64,000 nucleotides of DNA from assembly GCA_943370595.1 (NCBI GenBank), contig CALRRO020000002.1, positions 248,001 to 312,000 of the forward strand. Direction: 5' to 3'. Source of the stretch: Piscinibacter sp943370595. GTDB lineage: Bacteria > Pseudomonadota > Gammaproteobacteria > Burkholderiales > Burkholderiaceae_C. The notes beneath the pieces were generated by a model. The model did no database searches, was not told the origin of the DNA, and saw only the letters and a program-made list of their open reading frames with translations. This document shows, piece by piece, positions 48,923-57,851 of the stretch. A program made the position numbers and the translations under genes. Each line of letters begins with the position of its first letter. Positions within the stretch are counted from its first letter, which is position 1.

Positions 48923-51910
48923 TCATGCCTGCGACAGGCCGGCCAGCAGTTCCGCATTGCCGCCGGCCGCCGCGGTGTTGATGGTCAGCGTCTGCTCGGC
49001 GCAGAAGCGATACAGGTAGTGCGGCCCGCCGGCCTTCGGCCCGGTGCCCGACAGGCCCTCGCCGCCGAAGGGCTGCACGCCGACCACCGCGCCGATCATG
49101 TTGCGATTGACGTAGACGTTGCCGATGCGCGCGCCGTGGGCGATGCGCAGTGCCCGGCTGTCGATGCGCGTCTGGATGCCCAGCGTGAGGCCGTAGCCGA
49201 GTGCGTTGACCTGCGCGACCACGGCGTCGATGTCGCCACGCCAGCGCACCACGTGCAGCACCGGGCCGAAGATCTCCTGCTTCACGTCGGCGATCGACTG
49301 CAGCTCGAAGGCGACCGGCGCGATCAGCCGCGCGAAGGTCGAGCTGACCGGCGTCTCGCCGAGCAGCGTCGATTCGCGGCGCAGCCGCTCGACCTGGGCG
49401 CGGATGCCGGCGTGTGCCTCGGCGTCGATCACCGGGCCGACGTCGGTGGCGAGCTCGGCCGGGTCGCCGACGACCAGCTCCGCCATCGCGCCGCGGATCA
49501 TCGCGATCACCGCGCCGGCAATGCCCTCGTGGACGAGCAGCAGCCGCAACGCCGAGCAGCGCTGGCCGGCCGAGCGGAAAGCGCTCTGCACGACGGCATC
49601 GACCACCTGCTCGGGCAACGCAGTGCTGTCGACGATCATCGCGTTGATGCCGCCGGTCTCGGCGATCAGCGGCACGAGCGGGCCGTCCTTCGCTGCGAGC
49701 GTGCGGTTGATGATCTTCGCCACCGCGGTCGAGCCGGTGAAGCAGACGCCCGCGGTGCGGGCATCGGCCACCAGCGCGGCGCCCACCGTCTCGCCCGGGC
49801 CATGCAGCAGCGCCAGCGCATCGGCCGGCACGCCGGCCGCGTGCAGCAGCGCGACCAGGCGCTGCGCAACGAAGGGTGTCTGTTCGGCCGGCTTGGCGGC
49901 GACCGTGTTGCCGGCCACCAGCGCCGCCGCCACCTGGCCGGCGAAGATCGCCAGCGGGAAGTTCCACGGGCTGATGCAGACGAACACGCCTCGGCCATGC
50001 AGGCGCAGTTCGTTGTGCTCGCCGGTCGGGCCGGGCAGGGTCTGCACCACCAGGCGCTGCTCGGCCTGGTCGGCGTAGTAGCGCAGGAAGTCGACCGCCT
50101 CGCGCACCTCGGCCACGCAGTCGCCCAGCGTCTTGTGTGCTTCCTTGACGAGCAGGCCGCAGAACTCGGCCAGCCGCGCGTCGAGCGCATCGGCAGCGCG
50201 GCGCAGCGTGGTGGCGCGCTCGCTCAAGGGTGTGGCGCTCCAGCGCGGGAAGGCGGCGTGCAGGCGCTGCATGGCCGCGTCGATCTCGGCAGCAGTGGCT
50301 TCGCGCACCGGCTCGATGCGTGTGGCGGCCACGGCCGCCAGCAGCGGCTGGCGCTGCGCCGGCACGGCCAGGTCGGCACCGGTGGAGTTCGGCCGCGTGC
50401 CGTACAGCGCCGCCGGCATCACCAGCCCGGACTCGGCGGCCGGCACCAGAGGCGACGCGAGCAGCGCCTCGACGTCGACCTGCGGGTCGGCCAACTGGTG
50501 CACGAAGGACGAGTTGGCGCCGTTCTCCAGCAGCCGGCGCACCAGGTAGGCGAGCAGGTCGCGGTGCTCGCCGACCGGCGCGTAGACACGCACGGGCACC
50601 TCGCTGCCGGCGATCACCTCGCGGTAGACAGCCTCGCCCATGCCATGCAGGCGCTGCATCTCGAACTGGCCACGGTTGGCCTCGCCCATCTGCAGGATGG
50701 CCGCGATGGTGCCGGCGTTGTGCGTCGCGAACTGCGGGTAGATCAGCCCGGCATGGCCGAGCAGCGCCCGCGCACAGGCGAGGTAGGCAATGTCGGTGTG
50801 GTGCTTGTGGGTGAACACCGGGTAGGCGTCCAGGCCCAGCTCCTGCGCGCGCTTGACCTCGCCGTCCCAGTAGGCGCCCTTGACCAGTCGCACCATGAAG
50901 CGCAGGCCGTGCGCCTTGGCGATGCGCGCCACCTCGTCGACCACGGCGAGCGAGCGGGTCTGGTAGGCCTGGATGGCCAGGCCGAAGCCGCGCCAGGCCG
51001 GGTGCGACTGCGCGATGCGCGCGGCGAGCGCCTCGAAGACATCGAGCGAGAGTTCGAGCCGGTCGCTCTCTTCGGCGTCGATGGTCAGGTTCATGTCGGC
51101 CCGCGCGGCGGCGTCGGCCAGCTGCCACACGCGCGGCAGCAGTTCGGCGAACACCCGTTCGCGCTGCATGACCTCGTAGCGCGAGAAAAGCGCGCTGAGC
51201 TTGATGGAGATGCCATCCGCGGCCTCGGGCCCGCCCGTGGCCTTCGCCTCGGCAATGCGAGCGATCGCCTGCGCATAGGCGGCGAGGTAGCGCTGCGCGT
51301 CGGCCTCGGTGCGCGCGCCCTCGCCGAGCATGTCGTAGCTGAAGCGCAGGTTCGGCAGCGCGCGGCGCTGCTGCGCGGCCTCGGCCATCGCCTCGCCGAT
51401 GTGGCGGCCGAGCACGAACTGGCGGCCGAGCAACTGGATGGCACGCACCGTCGCGGCCACCACGGTCTGGGCACCCAGGCGCTTCAGCAGGCCCGAATCC
51501 TGCTCGGCATCGGGCAGGAAGCGCTTGGACAGGGCGATGGCGCTGGCCGACAGGCTGGCCAGCATGCGGTGCGGACCGTCGCCGGCGTGGGCCTCGAAGT
51601 CGGCCTTGCCGAGCTGGTCGGCGGTCAGCGCGATGGCCGTTTCGGCGTCGGGCACACGCAGCAGCGCCTCGGCCAGCCTCATGAGGGCCAGGCCCTCGGC
51701 GCTGGAGATCGGGTACTCGCGCAGCAGCGACTCCATCGCCCAGAACGGGGCCGGCGTGTCGCGCACGGCCTGCACCCAGGGTACGGCGCGCTGCATGGCA
51801 TGCGGCCAGTCGAGCGCGCCGGCCAGGCGCTGCAGTGCGGCGTCGAGGGCCGTGGCCTCGGGGCGATACGGGTCGGGCAGGCGGGCGGTCTCGGGCGGGG
51901 TGATGAACAT
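48923..51910 (-). CDS. putA: Bifunctional proline dehydrogenase/L-glutamate gamma-semialdehyde dehydrogenase PutA
   Basis: PutA oxidises proline to pyrroline-5-carboxylate with FAD and then to glutamate with NAD+. The 995-residue product is a short type A PutA: a proline dehydrogenase barrel (about residues 150-430; FGLAIQAYQTRSL and KAHGLRFMVRLVKGAYWDGE) and an aldehyde dehydrogenase domain (about 480-990) with the catalytic cysteine in SAGQRCSALRLLLV. There is no ribbon-helix-helix domain at the N-terminus, so, unlike E. coli PutA, it cannot repress itself; the divergent Lrp-type gene is the likely regulator. The start MFITPPETARL has GGAG 7 bases upstream; an ATG 24 bases earlier also exists. 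Confidence 0.95.
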   Translation of the reverse strand: MFITPPETARLPDPYRPEATALDAALQRLAGALDWPHAMQRAVPWVQAVRDTPAPFWAMESLLREYPISSAEGLALMRLAEALLRVPDAETAIALTADQLGKADFEAHAGDGPHRMLASLSASAIALSKRFLPDAEQDSGLLKRLGAQTVVAATVRAIQLLGRQFVLGRHIGEAMAEAAQQRRALPNLRFSYDMLGEGARTEADAQRYLAAYAQAIARIAEAKATGGPEAADGISIKLSALFSRYEVMQRERVFAELLPRVWQLADAAARADMNLTIDAEESDRLELSLDVFEALAARIAQSHPAWRGFGLAIQAYQTRSLAVVDEVARIAKAHGLRFMVRLVKGAYWDGEVKRAQELGLDAYPVFTHKHHTDIAYLACARALLGHAGLIYPQFATHNAGTIAAILQMGEANRGQFEMQRLHGMGEAVYREVIAGSEVPVRVYAPVGEHRDLLAYLVRRLLENGANSSFVHQLADPQVDVEALLASPLVPAAESGLVMPAALYGTRPNSTGADLAVPAQRQPLLAAVAATRIEPVREATAAEIDAAMQRLHAAFPRWSATPLSERATTLRRAADALDARLAEFCGLLVKEAHKTLGDCVAEVREAVDFLRYYADQAEQRLVVQTLPGPTGEHNELRLHGRGVFVCISPWNFPLAIFAGQVAAALVAGNTVAAKPAEQTPFVAQRLVALLHAAGVPADALALLHGPGETVGAALVADARTAGVCFTGSTAVAKIINRTLAAKDGPLVPLIAETGGINAMIVDSTALPEQVVDAVVQSAFRSAGQRCSALRLLLVHEGIAGAVIAMIRGAMAELVVGDPAELATDVGPVIDAEAHAGIRAQVERLRRESTLLGETPVSSTFARLIAPVAFELQSIADVKQEIFGPVLHVVRWRGDIDAVVAQVNALGYGLTLGIQTRIDSRALRIAHGARIGNVYVNRNMIGAVVGVQPFGGEGLSGTGPKAGGPHYLYRFCAEQTLTINTAAAGGNAELLAGLSQA

Positions 51911-52017
51911 CGCAGCTCTCCATGACGGCGGCAACCGTCGAATAAGTTGCTAGGTTAGTGAAGCGCAGCTAGGATTAATCACCGAATCGAAGCCCTTCAA
52001 CCGAACGAACATCGGCC

Positions 52018-52509
52018 ATGCTCCCCAACACCGACGACGAGACACGCGCCCATTCGCTCGACAAGATCGACGTGCGCATCCTGCGCGTGCTGCAGAAGGA
52101 CGGGCGCATCTCCAACCTGAAGCTGGCCGAGGAGGTGCACCTGTCGCCGACGGCGGTGCTCGAGCGCGTCAAGCGCCTGACCCGCGACGGTTTCATCCTG
52201 GGCTACGAAGCAAGACTGAATCCCGACAAGCTTGGCGCCGGCATGCTGGTGTTCATCGAGGTGGTGCTGGACCGCACCACGCACGACGCGATGAACGCCT
52301 TCAAGGCCGCGGTGCAGGTGCGCGCCGAGATCCAGGAATGCCACCTGGTGGCCGGCGGCTTCGACTACCTGATCAAGACCCGGGTGGCCAACATGCAGGC
52401 CTACCGCGAGTTGGTCGGCTCGGTGATCTGGGCACTGCCGGGCGTGCGCGAGACGCGCACCTATGCGGTGATGGAAGAGGTGAAGAACACCGCGCTGCTC
52501 CCGATCTGA
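52018..52509 (+). CDS. putR: Lrp/AsnC family regulator (PutR-like)
   Basis: The 163-residue regulator has an N-terminal HTH (about residues 17-65: KIDVRILRVLQKDGRISNLK, LSPTAVLERVKRL) and a C-terminal RAM domain (about 80-155: VFIEVVLDRTTHDAMNAF, LVAGGFDYLIKTRV). It diverges from putA, with 107 bases between starts, and Lrp-type activators of putA in this arrangement are known as PutR or BkdR. It probably activates putA when proline is available. The gap contains AT-rich stretches (AGTTGCTAGGTTAGTG, AGGATTAATCACCG) unusual for this DNA and suitable for Lrp binding. Confidence 0.87.
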   Translation: MLPNTDDETRAHSLDKIDVRILRVLQKDGRISNLKLAEEVHLSPTAVLERVKRLTRDGFILGYEARLNPDKLGAGMLVFIEVVLDRTTHDAMNAFKAAVQVRAEIQECHLVAGGFDYLIKTRVANMQAYRELVGSVIWALPGVRETRTYAVMEEVKNTALLPI

Positions 52510-52521
52510 CCCGGCGGTCCA

Positions 52522-53211
52522 TCAGCCGCGCGCGCCGAAGATGGCGCTGCCCACGCGCACCATCGTCGCGCCTTCGAGGATCGCGGCCTCGAGGTCGGCG
52601 CTCATGCCCATCGACAGGGTGTCCAGCGCCAGGCCCTGCGCGCGCAGCGCCTCGAACAGCTCGCGCAGCGCCCGGTGCGGTGCGCGCTGCGCGGCCAGGT
52701 CGCCGGCTGGTTCCGGGATCGCCATCAGCCCACGCAGGCGCAGGAGCGGCAGTGCGGCCACCGCCTGAGCCACCGCCGGCACCTCGCCCGGTGCCAGCCC
52801 GCTCTTGCTGGCCTCGCCGCTGATGTTGACCTGCAGGCACAGCTGCAGAGGCGGCAGATCCGCCGGCCGCTGCTCGGACAGGCGCTGTGCGATCTTCAGC
52901 CGGTCGACCGAATGCACCCAGTCGAACTGCTCCGCGACGACCCGTGTCTTGTTGCTCTGCAGCGGCCCGATCAGGTGCCATTCGATGCTGCTGCGCAGGT
53001 CGGCGAGGGCGGCGATCTTGTCGATGCCTTCCTGCACGTAGTTCTCGCCGAAGCTGCGCTCGCCAGCGGCATGCGCCTCGCGCACCGCCTCGGGGCCGAA
53101 AGTTTTGCTCACACACAGCAGCGTGACGCTTTGCACGGGGCGCTGTGCGTCGTCACAGGCCCGGGCAATGCGAGCACGCACTTGTTGTATGTTGCCGAGG
53201 ATCGTCGCCAT
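52522..53211 (-). CDS. yggS: YggS family pyridoxal 5'-phosphate homeostasis protein
   Basis: YggS/PLPBP binds pyridoxal phosphate without known catalysis and keeps free PLP balanced. The 229-residue length is normal. The PLP lysine lies in LLCVSKTFGPEAV near residue 36; FGENYVQEGIDKI near 54-66, EWHLIGPLQSNKTR near 76-89 and the C-terminal LSMGMSADLEAAILEG with TMVRVGSAIFG are conserved. It diverges from pilT with 69 bases between starts, a common arrangement in Pseudomonas and Burkholderiales. Its stop lies 12 bases beyond the convergent regulator gene. Confidence 0.94.
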   Translation of the reverse strand: MATILGNIQQVRARIARACDDAQRPVQSVTLLCVSKTFGPEAVREAHAAGERSFGENYVQEGIDKIAALADLRSSIEWHLIGPLQSNKTRVVAEQFDWVHSVDRLKIAQRLSEQRPADLPPLQLCLQVNISGEASKSGLAPGEVPAVAQAVAALPLLRLRGLMAIPEPAGDLAAQRAPHRALRELFEALRAQGLALDTLSMGMSADLEAAILEGATMVRVGSAIFGARG

Positions 53212-53280
53212 AATCGTTCGAGAGTATCCACGCGACGCCGCTGAGTGCGCCGTGCCCGCGCACGAACAACCCGTTACTCC

Positions 53281-54324
53281 ATGGACATCACCCAACTGCT
53301 CGCGTTCTCGGTCAAGAACAAGGCCTCCGACCTGCACCTGTCGGCCGGCCTGCCGCCGATGATCCGCGTGCACGGCGACGTGCGCCGCATCAATGTCGAC
53401 CCGCTCGAGCACAAGCAAGTGCACGACATGGTCTACGACATCATGAACGACTCGCAGCGCAAGGCGTACGAAGAAACGCTGGAGTGCGACTTCTCGTTCG
53501 AGATCCAGGGCCTGGCGCGCTTCCGCGTCAACGCCTTCAACCAGAACCGCGGCGCCGGCGCCGTGTTCCGGACGATTCCGTCGAAGATCCTGACGCTCGA
53601 GCAGCTGAATGCGCCGAAGGTCTTCGCCGAGCTGGCGCTCAAGCCGCGCGGCCTGGTGCTGGTGACCGGCCCGACCGGCTCGGGCAAGTCGACCACGCTG
53701 GCGGCGATGGTCAACCACCTCAACGAGAACGAGTTCGGCCACGTGCTGACGGTGGAAGACCCGATCGAGTTCGTGCACGAGTCGAAGAAGTGCCTGGTCA
53801 ACCAGCGCGAGGTCGGCCCGCACACGCTGAGCTTCGCGAACGCACTGCGCTCGGCGCTGCGCGAGGACCCGGACGCCATCCTGGTCGGCGAAATGCGCGA
53901 CCTGGAAACCATCCGCCTGGCGCTGACGGCCGCGGAAACCGGTCACCTGGTGTTCGGCACGCTGCACACGTCGAGTGCCGCGAAGACCGTCGACCGCGTG
54001 GTCGACGTGTTCCCCGCCGCCGAGAAGGAGATGGTGCGCGCGATGCTGTCGGAGTCGCTGATCGGCGTGATCTCGCAGACGCTGTGCAAGCTGAAAGACG
54101 GCAGTGGCCGCATCGCCTCGCACGAGATCATGCTGGGCACCGCGGCCATCCGGAACCTGATCCGCGAGAACAAGATCGCGCAGATGTACTCGTCGATCCA
54201 GACCGGCAACAGCATGGGCATGCAGACGCTGGACCAGAACCTCGCCGACCTGGTGCGGCGCAACGTGATCTCGCCGGCGGAAGCCCGCGCCAAAGCCAAG
54301 TTCCCCGAGAACTTCCCTGGATAA
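53281..54324 (+). CDS. pilT: Type IV pilus retraction ATPase PilT
   Basis: PilT depolymerises type IV pili for twitching motility. The 347-residue hexameric ATPase starts MDITQLLAFSVKNKASDLHL. It has Walker A GPTGSGKSTT near residues 133-142, the Asp box VEDPIEFVH, Walker B AILVGEMRDLETIR, the His box TGHLVFGTLHTSSA and the PilT-specific AAIRNLIREN near 290, which is required for retraction. The length is standard. It is followed by pilU after 111 bases that contain an intergenic repeat; the two normally form an operon. Confidence 0.96.
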   Translation: MDITQLLAFSVKNKASDLHLSAGLPPMIRVHGDVRRINVDPLEHKQVHDMVYDIMNDSQRKAYEETLECDFSFEIQGLARFRVNAFNQNRGAGAVFRTIPSKILTLEQLNAPKVFAELALKPRGLVLVTGPTGSGKSTTLAAMVNHLNENEFGHVLTVEDPIEFVHESKKCLVNQREVGPHTLSFANALRSALREDPDAILVGEMRDLETIRLALTAAETGHLVFGTLHTSSAAKTVDRVVDVFPAAEKEMVRAMLSESLIGVISQTLCKLKDGSGRIASHEIMLGTAAIRNLIRENKIAQMYSSIQTGNSMGMQTLDQNLADLVRRNVISPAEARAKAKFPENFPG

Positions 54325-54330
54325 ATGTCC

Positions 54331-54420
54331 GCCCCCGTTCGCTTCACTCACTCGCCCCCCAAGGGGGCGGCTCAGGCCGCTTGGGAGCGGCCCGGCGCTG
54401 GCCTGAGCCTGCGCTGAACA
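54331..54420. repeat. Intergenic palindromic repeat between pilT and pilU
   Basis: GCCCCCGTTCGCTTCACTCA and CTCGCCCCCCAAGGGGGCGG (54331-54370) are a variant of the 31-base repeat at 19575 and 41757, with the same C6-AAGGGGGC hairpin as the second. It continues with CTCAGGCC-GCTTGGGAGCGG-CCC and ends in GGCCTGAG (54371-54418), an outer dyad CTCAGGCC ... GGCCTGAG. The loop word CTTGGGAGCGGCCC also occurs at 23615-23628. Confidence 0.7.
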
Positions 54421-54435
54421 CCCAAGGATTCAGTC

Positions 54436-55572
54436 ATGGAACGCGACCAGGCATCCAAATTCGTCAACGACCTGCTGCGACTGATGGTGTCGCGCAATGG
54501 CTCCGACCTCTTCCTCACCGCTGACTTCCCGCCGGCGATCAAGGTCGACGGCAAGGTCACCAAGGTCTCGCCGCAGCCGCTGACCGGCGCGCACACGCTG
54601 GCGCTGACGCGCTCGGTGATGAACGACAAGCAGGCCGCCGAGTTCGAGAAGACCAAGGAGTGCAACTTCGCGATCTCGCCGCAGGGCATCGGCCGCTTCC
54701 GCGTCAACGCCTTCGTGCAGCAGGGCAACGTCGGGCTGGTGATGCGGACGATCCCGCAGACGCTGCCGACCATCGACAGCCTGAACCTGCCGCAGGTGCT
54801 CAAGGACGTGGCGCTGACCAAGCGCGGCCTGGTCATCTTCGTCGGCGCCACCGGCTCGGGCAAGAGCACCTCGCTGGCGGCGATGGTCGACTTCAGAAAC
54901 GAGAACACGCACGGCCACATCATCACGATCGAGGATCCGGTCGAGTTCGTGCACCCGCACAAGAACTGCATCGTCACGCAGCGCGAGGTCGGCATCGACA
55001 CCGACGGCTGGGAGGCGGCGCTGAAGAACACGCTGCGCCAGGCGCCCGACGTGATCCTGATGGGCGAGATCCGCGACCGCGAGACGATGGAGCACGCCGT
55101 CGCCTTCGCCGAGACCGGCCACCTGTGCATGGCCACGCTGCACGCCAACAGCGCCAACCAGGCGCTGGACCGGATCATCAACTTCTTCCCGGAAGAGCGC
55201 CGCGCCCAGCTGCTGATGGACCTGTCGCTGAACCTGCGCAGCCTGGTGTCGCAACGCCTGCTGCCGCGCCAGGAGGGCAAGGGCCGCGTCGCCGCGGTCG
55301 AGATCATGCTGAACACGCCGCTGATCGCCGACATGATCTTCAAGGGCGAGGTCTCCGACATCAAGGACCTGATGAAGCGCTCGCGCGAGCTCGGCATGCA
55401 GACCTTCGACCAGGCGCTGTTCGACCTGTACGAGAGCAACCTCGTCACCTACGAAGACATCCTGCGCAACGCCGACTCGGTCAACGACCTGCGCCTGCAG
55501 GTCAAGCTGCACAGCCAGCGCGCCCGCAGCTCCGACCTGGCCGCCGGCACGGAACACCTGACGATCGTGTAA
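54436..55572 (+). CDS. pilU: PilT-like ATPase PilU
   Basis: PilU is an accessory retraction ATPase that assists PilT under load. The 378-residue product has Walker A GATGSGKSTS near residue 139, the Asp box IEDPVEFVH, Walker B VILMGEIRDRETME and the His box TGHLCMATLHANSAN. In place of the PilT-type AIRNLIRE it has a different C-terminal helix (LIADMIFKGEVSDIKDLM), as PilU does. It is followed by a strong terminator at 55592-55623, which ends the pilT-pilU unit. Confidence 0.95.
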   Translation: MERDQASKFVNDLLRLMVSRNGSDLFLTADFPPAIKVDGKVTKVSPQPLTGAHTLALTRSVMNDKQAAEFEKTKECNFAISPQGIGRFRVNAFVQQGNVGLVMRTIPQTLPTIDSLNLPQVLKDVALTKRGLVIFVGATGSGKSTSLAAMVDFRNENTHGHIITIEDPVEFVHPHKNCIVTQREVGIDTDGWEAALKNTLRQAPDVILMGEIRDRETMEHAVAFAETGHLCMATLHANSANQALDRIINFFPEERRAQLLMDLSLNLRSLVSQRLLPRQEGKGRVAAVEIMLNTPLIADMIFKGEVSDIKDLMKRSRELGMQTFDQALFDLYESNLVTYEDILRNADSVNDLRLQVKLHSQRARSSDLAAGTEHLTIV

Positions 55573-55591
55573 TCTGGCGCTACGCTGACAC

Positions 55592-55623
55592 AACACGGCC
55601 TCCGACGAGGCCGTGTTCCTTTT
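55592..55623 (+). terminator. Intrinsic terminator after pilU
   Basis: AACACGGCCTC-CGAC-GAGGCCGTGTT is a perfect 11-base stem with a 4-base loop, 20 bases after the pilU stop, followed by CCTTTT. It ends 12 bases before the start of the next gene on the same strand, so that gene probably has a promoter overlapping the terminator. Confidence 0.9.
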
Positions 55624-55634
55624 CCGGAGCCGCG

Positions 55635-56528
55635 ATGAGCACGAAGACCTACGACCCGATCCCGCCGCGCGACGTCGCCCTCCTCGGCCTCGGCGTGATG
55701 GGCTACCCGATGGCGGGACACCTGGCCCGCGCGGGCCACCGCACCACCGTCTACAACCGCACCGCGGCCAAGTCGGCAGCCTGGGCTTCGGAGTACGCCG
55801 GTTGCCATGCGCCGACGCCGCGCGAGGCCGCCAAGGGCGCCGACATCGTCTTCGCCTGCGTCGGCAACGACGACGACCTGCGCTCGGTCGCTCTCGGTGC
55901 CGACGGCGCCTTTGCCGGCATGAAGCCGGGCGCCATCTTCGTCGACCACACCACCGCCTCGGCCGAAGTGGCCCGCGAGCTGGGTGCAGCGGCCGAGAAG
56001 CTCGGCCTGAAGTTCATCGATGCGCCGGTCTCCGGCGGCAACCTCGGCGCCATCAACGGCGCGCTGACGGTGATGTGCGGCGGCGACGCGGCCGCGTTCG
56101 AGACCATCAAGCCGGTGGCGATGGCTTTCTCGAAGGCCGTCACGCTGCTCGGGCCGAACGGCGCTGGCCAGCTGGCCAAGATGGTCAACCAGATCGCCAT
56201 TGCCGGGCTGGTGCAGGGCCTGTCGGAAGCGATCGCCTTCGGCGAGAAGGCCGGCCTCGACATGAAGGCCGTGCTCGGTGTCATTGGCAAGGGCGCCGCG
56301 CAGAGCTGGCAGATGGACAACCGCGGCCCGACGATGGTCGACAGTAAATTCGACTTCGGCTTCGCGATCGACTGGATGCGCAAGGACCTCGGGCTGTGCC
56401 TCGAGGAGGCGCGCCGCAACGGAGCCCGCCTGCCGGTGACGGCGCTGGTCGACCAGTTCTACGCCGACCTGCAGGCGCAGGGCGGCAACCGGCTCGACAC
56501 CTCCAGCCTGATCAAGCGCCTGCGCTGA
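55635..56528 (+). CDS. NAD(P)-dependent oxidoreductase, 3-hydroxyisobutyrate dehydrogenase family
   Basis: A 297-residue beta-hydroxyacid dehydrogenase. The nucleotide-binding start VALLGLGVMGYPMAGHLARA is near residue 14, the substrate motif FIDAPVSGGNLGAINGALTV near 132-151, the catalytic lysine in GAGQLAKMVNQ near 177 and the C-terminal DFGFAIDWMRKDLGLCLEEA near 239-258. Substrates in the family include 3-hydroxyisobutyrate, tartronate semialdehyde and glyoxylate; the sequence does not decide among them and there is no valine or glycerate pathway nearby. The start at 55635 has CCGGAG 6 bases upstream. Confidence 0.87.
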   Translation: MSTKTYDPIPPRDVALLGLGVMGYPMAGHLARAGHRTTVYNRTAAKSAAWASEYAGCHAPTPREAAKGADIVFACVGNDDDLRSVALGADGAFAGMKPGAIFVDHTTASAEVARELGAAAEKLGLKFIDAPVSGGNLGAINGALTVMCGGDAAAFETIKPVAMAFSKAVTLLGPNGAGQLAKMVNQIAIAGLVQGLSEAIAFGEKAGLDMKAVLGVIGKGAAQSWQMDNRGPTMVDSKFDFGFAIDWMRKDLGLCLEEARRNGARLPVTALVDQFYADLQAQGGNRLDTSSLIKRLR

Positions 56529-56562
56529 ACGGCCCGGCCCTCGATGCCGGGGGCCGACTCGT

Positions 56563-57198
56563 TCAGGGCTTCTGGGCCTGCTTGGGCTGCAGCTCGGCCA
56601 GCTCGGCCTCGGTGATCACCTCGAAGACCTTCACCACCTTCTGCACGCCGGGCACACCGCGGGCGATGTCGGAGGCGCGGTTGGCCTCGCGCTCGGTGAC
56701 GCGGCCCATCAGGTAGACGGTGCTGCGCTCGGTGGTGACCTTGATCGCGTTGGCGAACACGTCCTTCGCGTCGATGAAGCTCGCCTTGACCTTGCTGGTC
56801 AGCACGGCGTCGTTGGAGCGGTTGGCCAGCGACGACGAACCCATCACCGCCAGCTCGTTGACGACGCTGCGCACGCCTTCGATCTTCGCCACTGCCTGCT
56901 CGACGGCGACCTTGTCGCTCTCGGCCGCCACCTCGCCAGTCAGCAGCACGACGCGGTTGTAGCTGGTGGCATTGACGTGGCCGCGCTCGCCCACGGCTTC
57001 GCGCACGCGGGTATTGGCCTTCAGCTCGTTGGCCTGGTCCTCGAGCTGGGTGCCGGAGGTGCGGCGGTCGCTCACCACCATCGTGGTGCCGACCACGGCA
57101 CCGCCGAGCAGCAGCGGCGCGCAGGCCGACATCAGCGTGGCGGCCGCCAGGCCTGCCAGCAGCAGGGCGGGGCGTTGGAGCTTGATTGGGTTCTTCAT
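56563..57198 (-). CDS. dolP: BON domain outer membrane lipoprotein (DolP/YraP-like)
   Basis: The 211-residue lipoprotein has the lipobox LMSAC (cysteine near residue 26) and two BON domains, about residues 50-115 (DQANELKANTRVREAVGERG, VVLLTGEVAAESDKVAVEQA) and 125-195 (SNDAVLTSKVKASFIDAKDV, VYLMGRVTEREANRASDIAR). DolP in E. coli maintains outer membrane integrity and helps BamA. The order dolP-diaA-yraN, with rsmI next to yraN, is that of the E. coli yra locus, which supports the name. Its start overlaps the diaA stop by 4 bases. Confidence 0.88.
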   Translation of the reverse strand: MKNPIKLQRPALLLAGLAAATLMSACAPLLLGGAVVGTTMVVSDRRTSGTQLEDQANELKANTRVREAVGERGHVNATSYNRVVLLTGEVAAESDKVAVEQAVAKIEGVRSVVNELAVMGSSSLANRSNDAVLTSKVKASFIDAKDVFANAIKVTTERSTVYLMGRVTEREANRASDIARGVPGVQKVVKVFEVITEAELAELQPKQAQKP

Positions 57199-57791
57199 GT
57201 GTTTTCCTGTTCTCCCAGCAACTGCAGGTCCACCGCGTCGCACAGGCAGTGCAGCGCGAGGATGTGCACTTCCTGGATGCGCGCGGTGCGCTCGTGCGGC
57301 ACGCAGATGTGCACGTCGGTCTCGCCCAGGCGCTCGCGCAGCTTGCCGCCACCCCGCCCGGTCAGCGCGATGACGGTCATCTCCTTGGCCTTGGCGGCCT
57401 CGACCGCCGCCAGCACGTTGGCCGAATTGCCGCTGGTCGTGATGGCCAGCAGCACGTCGCCCGGCGCGCCCAGGGCCTGCACCTGCTTGGAGTAGATCGA
57501 GTTGAAGTCGTAGTCGTTGCCGATCGCGGTGAGGATCGACGTGTCGGTGGTCAGCGCGATGGCCGCGAGGCCGGGGCGCTCGCGTTCGAAGCGGCCGACG
57601 AACTCGGCAGCGAAATGCTGCGCGTCGCTGGCCGAGCCGCCGTTGCCGCAGGCCAGCACCTTGCCGCCTGCAGTGATGCAGCCGACCACGGCGTGGACGG
57701 CATCGGCGATGGGCTTGGAGAGGATCTCGGCAGCGGCGTACTTCAGGTCGGCGCTGTCGAAGAATTGCTGCTGAATGCGTTGTTCGAGCAT
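57195..57791 (-). CDS. diaA: SIS domain protein, DiaA/GmhA family
   Basis: The 198-residue protein has one SIS domain: MLEQRIQQQFFDSADLKYAA, then VLACGNGGSASDAQHFAAEF near residues 47-66, ALTTDTSILTAIGNDYDF near 78-95 and LLAITTSGNSANVLAAVEAA near 113-132. Sequence alone does not separate phosphoheptose isomerase GmhA from DiaA, the DnaA-binding initiation regulator; the neighbouring yraN, dolP and rsmI genes are those of diaA in E. coli and favour that reading. The start MLEQRI was chosen over a longer frame. It overlaps dolP by 4 bases downstream. Confidence 0.85.
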   Translation of the reverse strand: MLEQRIQQQFFDSADLKYAAAEILSKPIADAVHAVVGCITAGGKVLACGNGGSASDAQHFAAEFVGRFERERPGLAAIALTTDTSILTAIGNDYDFNSIYSKQVQALGAPGDVLLAITTSGNSANVLAAVEAAKAKEMTVIALTGRGGGKLRERLGETDVHICVPHERTARIQEVHILALHCLCDAVDLQLLGEQENT

Positions 57792-57851
57792 GGTGGGCGA
57801 TGATAAGACACGCACCCGGCGTGACGGTTCCCCACGCACCGTGACAGGGCG

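Noticed and set aside
48077..51925. A 1282-codon plus-strand frame opposite proC and putA
   Set aside because: Composition is that of a shadow frame, and PutA and ProC on the minus strand are full length with all catalytic motifs.
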